Shown: positions 60,655-64,000 of the stretch, in pieces | Layout: the number at the start of each line of letters is the position of its first letter | Position numbering within the stretch: position 1 is the first letter of the stretch | Source of the DNA: Cranoglanis bouderius | Lineage: Eukaryota; Chordata; Actinopteri; Siluriformes; Cranoglanididae | DNA length: 64,000 bases | NCBI GenBank assembly: GCA_023630585.1 | Contig: CM042548.1 | Coordinates: 14,225,527-14,289,526 of the forward strand | Reading direction: 5' to 3' | Position numbers and translations under genes: made by a program | Notes under the pieces: model-generated | Told to the model about the DNA's origin: nothing | Database searches by the model: none | Seen by the model: only the letters and a program-made list of their open reading frames with translations

Positions 60655-61480
60655 TGTGTGCGTACAGTATGTGATTCACCCGTAAAGTGCAAAAAATCTT
60701 CCTGACACAGCTCATTTGCATGTTGTGATGCCCACAAAACTCCATAAAAGGTTATGTGGACAGACAGAGGGAGCATGAAATGAACAATCAGGGTAAAGGC
60801 TGAAAAACTGAAGTGGAAGGATTTTTTTTGACTTGAATAAAATATTGAATAATATATAATATTAATAATAACACGCAAGCACTAAATCTTCCGTCAGCTG
60901 AGGCGTTTGTATACGGCTTACGGCTCTGCTCAGAGAGACCGCTTCGTCCTCCGTTTATATACCGCCATTTCTTTTGTCATAATTGAATTTTTAAAAAAAA
61001 TAATTCTATTTGTCTTAATGTATGGGTTTGTGTTGGCTCACTTTCTTTAGTTTTATATATTCTTCAATTCATGCCAATAATATATTTCACAAAATGTTCT
61101 GGATGGTACTCTTAGTCCCTGACCTAGTGAACTACGATGAGGATGTGTTTTTGATAGAGACTCCACAAAGCTCTGGATAAGGGCGTCTGCTAAATGCTGT
61201 AAAGTATTAAAAATAAGTAATTTAAACCCCACAATATATTCCAGATATAAGAGTGCAGTAGTCCATGCAGATTATATGCTCTGAATTCAATCAAGTCGAG
61301 GTTTACATTATTTAGTCTTTTTATGCGTAAATTCACACACATTCAGGAGCACGAGTAGGATACGAAGGTTTATCTGAATTTACGGGATTTTAATGAATAG
61401 AGAATTCCTTGCGTAAACGCTCGTTTGAACGGCTTACGAATAAATCCGTTTGTATTCAGCTTGATAAATGAGGCAGTTTT
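60655..61480 (+). repeat. Dispersed repeat family C, copy 2 (body plus 3' half)
   Basis: The body matches copy 1 (CACCCGTAAAGTGCAAAAAA, CATAAAAGGTTATGTGGACA, CTTCCGTCAGCTGAGGCGTT, GATGGTACTCTTAGTCCCTG). It continues past a short SINE-tail-like stretch to GCTTGATAAATGAGGC, the inverted counterpart of the start of copy 1. Confidence 0.72.
61172..61205 (+). mobile_element. SINE tail fragment
   Basis: GCTCTGGATAAGGGCGTCTG followed by CTAAATGCTGTAAA, same tail as at 48455-48490. It is embedded in repeat family C copy 2. Confidence 0.65.
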
Positions 61481-61709
61481 AGTCGTATGAATATTAACAC
61501 AAATGTTTCCATATTGTTAGTTATCGTGTAAGTGGGAGCAGCTCCATAAAACTGTTGTTACATCAGGTTTATAAATATTTTACCGAGGGTTCTGATAAAC
61601 CTGGATTAAAAAAAGCGTCTTCAAAAAATAGATTTAAAAAAGTGACATTTAAACGCTGTTATAATCTCTCAAGTCGTCAACTGAAACTTGACAGGAATCA
61701 TCCAAGCAC

Positions 61710-62360
61710 CGACTTCATTCACACTGAGCGCTAATCACATCCTGTCAAATTATCAGAGCCGAGCGGTTAACAAATATTAGCCCATCATTCTGCAGCCCAC
61801 TCAGAAAGTGTTTGGATGTTGCTAATAGAGTTCCAAATCTGTCATGAAGGAGGCACCGGCAGCCCTCGGCAGAGACGCACAGACGGATTTCTCTTCTGCT
61901 TTCTGTTGCCGCCTGACACGGTGCTGGGTATTTCTGGATATTTTCCTTTCTGAATGGATGTAATTAGCATGCTAATGAATGAATTGCAGTGCAGGATCCC
62001 TCAGCTTTTGCTCCGCCGAGCGGCAGAGCTGGGAGCGCTCGGTGCTAGCCACTCTCTCTTTCTCGTAGCTGATATATAAAACCTGTAATCAGATGAGACA
62101 AGGGCTCAATCAGCTGTGTTTTTCTCTAGCAGGGCCTGTTTACCCCCTCTGTGCCATATCCGAATTTCCATTTGTGCTGAAAATGTAAATATGTTTGAGA
62201 AGAAGGCGGCGGTTAACACGAGGCCAGGGGCTTGTTTGAGTTGTTTAGCATATCCATCATCGGCTTTTGTGGCTCTAATTCTCCATTGTGGCCTGGCTTG
62301 TCAAGTCTTTTTATTAGGAAATTGTGCTGTTGTCTGTCCTGTTCAATCCAATACCGCTCT
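61710..62360. promoter_or_regulatory. Candidate conserved non-coding block with ATTAGCATGCTAAT palindrome
   Basis: Long unique block without repeats. At 61963-61976 is an exact 14-bp palindrome ATTAGCATGCTAAT, made of two inverted octamer-like halves, followed by GAATGAATTGCA. Other sites include CTAATCACATCCTGTCAAAT. It looks like a POU/homeodomain enhancer by motif only. Confidence 0.35.
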
Positions 62361-63654
62361 CAGTTTGACCTCTGTTGAGTAGAGACAGATACAAGGATTC
62401 AGAGACTTCCTGTTCAAATACGAACACGGTGTACAACTGAACTCAGAAATATAGATTTATATTTGAGTCAAATATGTAAATTCACATTTCTGTTTAAAAC
62501 ACAGACTTCCTCATTACGTCTATGTACGTAACTGATTTGTGTAATTTTATGTGTGAAGCTCAGGGGCAGATGTATTAAGCTCTTTTTTTCAACCGTTTTT
62601 ATGCAAAAATAAGCCAGAAAATCCCTGCATTGTGTACAAAACTGATGTACAAGCCTAAATGTGCAATTTAAGCAACACTTCTCCTTCTCACACATATGCA
62701 TTTGAGGGAGGATCTCACAGAAAGTGGGAAGTCAGCGCAAAAAAGGGTGGAGAAATGGGAAGTGCAGCTGACTACATATTGAATCGATGTAGTAAAGTAA
62801 AGGTTTATTTTTATAGTCATTCTTATAGATCATTTTAGGACCCTGGTGTAAGAGATATTTATGGAAGTCTTTTAAGTCTTTTAATACTGCTTGACAATTC
62901 AGCAGGTTTTGTTGAGCAGATCTGGCAACCCTGACTACGTATATATCACATACATCGTAAACACAAACATCAGTTTTCCTCACATCTCAACACAGGACAT
63001 TTGTGACATTTTCTCTATATTAAAGAAGCCACAGCTGACTGTAAGAAAAATGTCACACTGTAAAATTAACAATTTTTAAAATGCATTCTGTACACATCTG
63101 TCTTTTTTCATAAAAAACAGTTGGTGATCAGATGCCATCAGCCGTATTAATGCCCTCCATTCCATTTACTTGTTTTACATGAAAGCCTTTATTTAATAAA
63201 GATGTTATTGTACTGAAGTTGCATTTCCTTTTTAGTCCTGAGCTCTTTGATATCTCCGCGGTTGAGCTTTTCTTCTTCTTCCATATTTCACATCATCTTT
63301 TAATCCACAATCCCTGCTTCACACAGAAGTAGGCATGTCCCAGGTGTGGTTTGCATAGTAAGTTGAATGTTAATTGTGATTTCAATGCCAGCCCATTATT
63401 GCGGCTGCATCGAGACAAGTTTTGTGCCGTGCATCCGGCCCAGTGTTCGTTATCTCACGAAACAGGCTCATCAGCTTGGAACCAATCACGTGCAATATGC
63501 AGACAACGTAGTGATGCAAATCGAGACTCTGAAATCCCGCTTGTGTTAACTTTGTGTGCTAGTTTACCTAGATTGCAAGCATGACATTGGTGTATGTCTT
63601 TTCCCATCCAATTCCCGTTTACTTTACAATTTTATTTGTTACAGTTTACTTTGG

Positions 63655-63835
63655 TCTTAGCCAGTTTGCACCCACCATCTACCAACACTTTCTTCAGCTG
63701 CTGCACAGTGCAGTGTAACACACACGAAGTGAAACTCTACCCACCCCCACTACAGCCCCGGGATTTAAACTTGCAATCTCCAGATGGAGCGGCGAACGAT
63801 TTTCTGTTGCACCACTTGACCTTGGCATTGTTAAT
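63655..63835 (-). mobile_element. Possible tRNA-derived SINE, minus orientation
   Basis: The minus strand opens GGTCAAGTGGTGCAACAGAA and has the B-box-like CAAGTTTAAATCCCGGGG, similar to the SINE head at 51605. The 97-codon plus frame across it is incidental. Confidence 0.45.
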
Positions 63836-64000
63836 GAGGGCACAAGGCCATTTTAGTAGTTTCTTAGGCATTAACAAAAGAAATTAAACAAATGATTATC
63901 CCACATTGCCTTTTTAATCCATTGAACAAACCCCGAGAACCTTGGTGTCGTCTTATAAGAGCTGTCATTGCTTTTTTTTTTTTCAAAATTCCTACAATAA

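Larger units (their letters stand above)
39505..64000. other. Right-hand 24.5 kb, no coding exon recognised
   Basis: I searched by eye for the last EFCAB11 exon (EF loop DxDxDG then DFE) and for forkhead exons of FOXN3, the expected neighbour, and found neither. The region is therefore the last EFCAB11 intron or intergenic DNA. It contains the minisatellites, SINEs, deleted Tc element and foldback copies listed separately, plus several unique blocks. Confidence 0.55.

Noticed and set aside
39505..64000. FOXN3 exons (expected next gene by synteny)
   Set aside because: No forkhead-domain sequence or long FOXN3 first coding exon is visible on either strand.

Overview
The window is vertebrate nuclear DNA, almost certainly from a teleost fish. 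It has spliced genes with GT-AG introns, long CA/TG, GA and GGAA microsatellites, Tc1-type transposons, an L2-type LINE and tRNA-derived SINEs of fish type. The SINE and repeat mix resembles ostariophysan fishes, perhaps a catfish, but that is a guess from remembered repeat families. Nothing prokaryotic, plasmid-like or CRISPR-like is present.

Two genes were reconstructed exon by exon. They lie head to head. On the minus strand is TDP1 (tyrosyl-DNA phosphodiesterase 1): twelve coding exons run from the ATG at 22450 down to 2588, and the last exons lie beyond the left edge. On the plus strand is EFCAB11 (EF-hand calcium-binding domain protein 11): five coding exons run from the ATG at 24807 to 39504, and the final exon was not found in the window. 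The shared promoter interval is about 22.5-24.8 kb. It contains a ~340-bp-spaced duplication, each copy carrying a reverse CCAAT box and two copies of the palindrome TAGTGCACTA (one of the four altered). The divergent TDP1/EFCAB11 pair matches the human 14q32 arrangement, where FOXN3 lies beyond EFCAB11. A tRNA-Lys(TTT) gene sits antisense in EFCAB11 intron 1.

The rest is intronic or flanking DNA with many repeats. Region by region: 1-2.6 kb, TDP1 3' intron with a foldback repeat; 2.6-22.5 kb, TDP1 exons and introns, with a ~0.9-kb minisatellite (5.06-5.97 kb), an L2 LINE (7.6-10.7 kb), GGAA arrays and a 2.2-kb 16-bp minisatellite (12.9-15.1 kb); 22.5-24.8 kb, divergent promoter; 24.8-39.5 kb, EFCAB11 exons and introns, with a Tc1 transposon nested in a foldback element (29.3-31.7 kb) and a palindromic MITE (28.24-28.59 kb); 39.5-64 kb, no coding exon found, either the last EFCAB11 intron or intergenic DNA, with minisatellites (40.0-40.5 and 46.2-46.7 kb), an internally deleted Tc element (51.7-52.3 kb), SINEs (51.3, 54.8, 55.3, 63.7 kb) and several unique stretches that look like possible conserved non-coding elements.

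I found no convincing undescribed gene system. The most notable observations are the duplicated palindrome-bearing bidirectional promoter, the 16-bp minisatellite whose period opens all three frames of one strand to the same 16-residue repeat, two independent transposon insertions into one foldback family that recurs at about twelve sites, and splice acceptors built from CT microsatellites.
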